Made by a program: the position numbers and the translations under genes. This document shows, piece after piece, positions 6,793 to 7,422 of a DNA stretch of 7,422 bases (the stretch's first letter is position 1; every line of letters starts with the position of its first letter). Origin of the DNA: an uncultured Bacteroidota bacterium (GTDB lineage: Bacteria; Bacteroidota; Bacteroidia; Bacteroidales; P3); assembly GCA_900546465.1 (NCBI GenBank), contig URCX01000103.1:1-7422 (forward strand). The letters are read 5' to 3'. Under the pieces are notes generated by a model. That model made no database searches, was not told where the DNA came from, and saw only the letters and a list, made by a program, of their open reading frames with translations.

Positions 6793-7350
6793 TTACTTCA
6801 CAGGGTGGTCTTTATGGAATTGTTTAACCCTTTCTTCAAAGACAGGAATCATTTCATGCGGCACCAAAGACACGCATGCCCTTACACCCTCGGTTCTTGT
6901 GCTTCTGCAAATCTTCAAAGAAATTGCACTGATACCGTAATAAGCCAATTCGCTCAACAATTCCTCTCCGCTGTAGCCCGGATAAGAGAAAGTGAAGTAG
7001 AAACCATCTGCCACATCTACGTCCAAATCCTTATCATAGACTATTTTGAAACCATTCTCCACCAATGCCTTTTTCATTTGACTTGCTTTCCTGCCGTAAT
7101 CTTTCAAAGGCTCGGCAAAATTGTAAGTTCCATCGTTGCAAGCCTTGAATATGGCAGTCAAAGCATACTGAGGCGAAAATGCCGTTCCCGAAGTCAAAGC
7201 ATAAAGAGAGCCGAATATCACAGCACGACCGAAGCTCTCCTGAGTGAAGTACTTCTTCATATATTCGGTTTTAAGCTCAAATAAATCAGGGCTTATTATC
7301 ATCACTGCGATACGTTGACCTGCATAAGAAAATGCCTTGCACTCTATTTT
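6793..7350 (-). pseudogene. PLP-dependent aminotransferase, 5'-truncated C-terminal fragment
   Basis: The reading frame encodes the C-terminal part of a fold-type I (class I/II) aminotransferase. It opens with KIEC and then KAFSYAGQRIAVMIIS, the segment around the PLP Schiff-base lysine (probably the K of KAF, codon 7338-7336; most relatives read SKAFSYAGQR, here CKAF). The small-domain sequence follows to the normal end KQFHKDHPVK: FGSLYALTSGTAFSPQYALTAIF, DGFYFTFSYPGYSGEELLSELAYYGISAISL and TRTEGVRACVS, whose Arg is the expected alpha-carboxylate ligand. About 185 residues are present, against roughly 440 in relatives I recall. The N-terminal 250 or so, with most of the large domain and the cofactor-binding residues, are absent from all frames in the remaining 70 bases, and an in-frame TGA sits at 7353-7351. 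A GTG at 7305 could start a shorter product, but homology continues upstream of it. The fragment alone should not be active. The remaining sequence looks undamaged, suggesting a recent break or an assembly join. Confidence 0.75.
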
Positions 7351-7421
7351 TCAGGGTAATATTCCAACTCCCGTCCATCATTTCCGTGGTCGTTCTGGTA
7401 ATGGTTTTCCGTTTCATGTTC
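7344..7421 (-). repeat. Decayed hexamer-repeat tract at right edge
   Basis: Read on the minus strand from 7421, the DNA breaks into six-base units such as GAACAT, GAAACG, GAAAAC, CATTAC, CAGAAC and GACCAC. These look like degenerate copies of a GAAAAC-like unit. In the matching frame they encode alternating acidic/amide and His/Asn/Thr residues (EH ET EN HY QN DH GN), ending GRELEYYPEK and a TAG at 7346-7344. This could be the end of a low-complexity protein entering from outside the window, or noncoding repeat DNA. It touches the aminotransferase fragment directly. The call is tentative because only about eight units are visible. Confidence 0.35.
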
Positions 7422-7422
7422 G

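Noticed and set aside
6793..7305. A complete 170-residue gene starting at GTG 7305
   Set aside because: The conserved aminotransferase sequence continues in frame upstream of the GTG (KAFSYAGQRIA), so the GTG is an internal valine codon of a longer original gene.
7286..7417. A 43-codon minus-strand frame starting MKRKTITRTT across the aminotransferase junction
   Set aside because: It runs out of frame through the conserved aminotransferase sequence and has no recognisable features. A start so close to the window edge is weak evidence.
1..7422. CRISPR arrays, tRNA genes, phage, defence or toxin-antitoxin genes
   Set aside because: I looked for regular spaced repeats, tRNA cloverleaf signatures, and transposase, nuclease or toxin motifs on both strands and found none.

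Overview
This window is most likely from a member of the Bacteroidota, probably Bacteroidales. Three lines of evidence support this. Two promoters match the Bacteroidota -7 element (TAnnTTTG). Start codons are mostly preceded by A-rich leaders rather than strong Shine-Dalgarno sites. The GNAT/YoaP-like protein and the 'KAFSYAGQRI' aminotransferase resemble Bacteroidota proteins I know from general knowledge; no search was run. Every gene I can support lies on the minus strand, so the window reads right to left in transcription order.

In transcription order: (1) At the right edge, about 75 bases look like a decayed hexamer repeat. They butt against the C-terminal 40% of a PLP-dependent aminotransferase whose N-terminal part is missing. 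The fragment ends in a good intrinsic terminator. (2) A GNAT acetyltransferase with a C-terminal YoaP-like domain follows. (3) A small secreted outer-membrane beta-barrel protein comes next, with its own promoter and a strong terminator. (4) alaS (alanyl-tRNA synthetase) has its own -7 element, and an inverted repeat overlaps its predicted transcription start. (5) A 151-base gap with two hairpins separates alaS from typA/bipA, a ribosome-associated GTPase. (6) About ten bases after the typA stop, the 5' part of the RNase P RNA gene (rnpB) begins and runs off the left edge.

The core of the window (alaS, typA, rnpB) is ordinary translation and RNA-processing housekeeping, and these genes look intact. 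The barrel protein and the acetyltransferase have no visible functional link to them; each appears to be its own transcription unit. I found no phage, CRISPR, toxin-antitoxin, transposase or defence genes, and no convincing new multigene system. The most unusual signal is the broken aminotransferase and its abrupt junction with repeat-like DNA at the right edge. This is either a real rearrangement or an assembly join.
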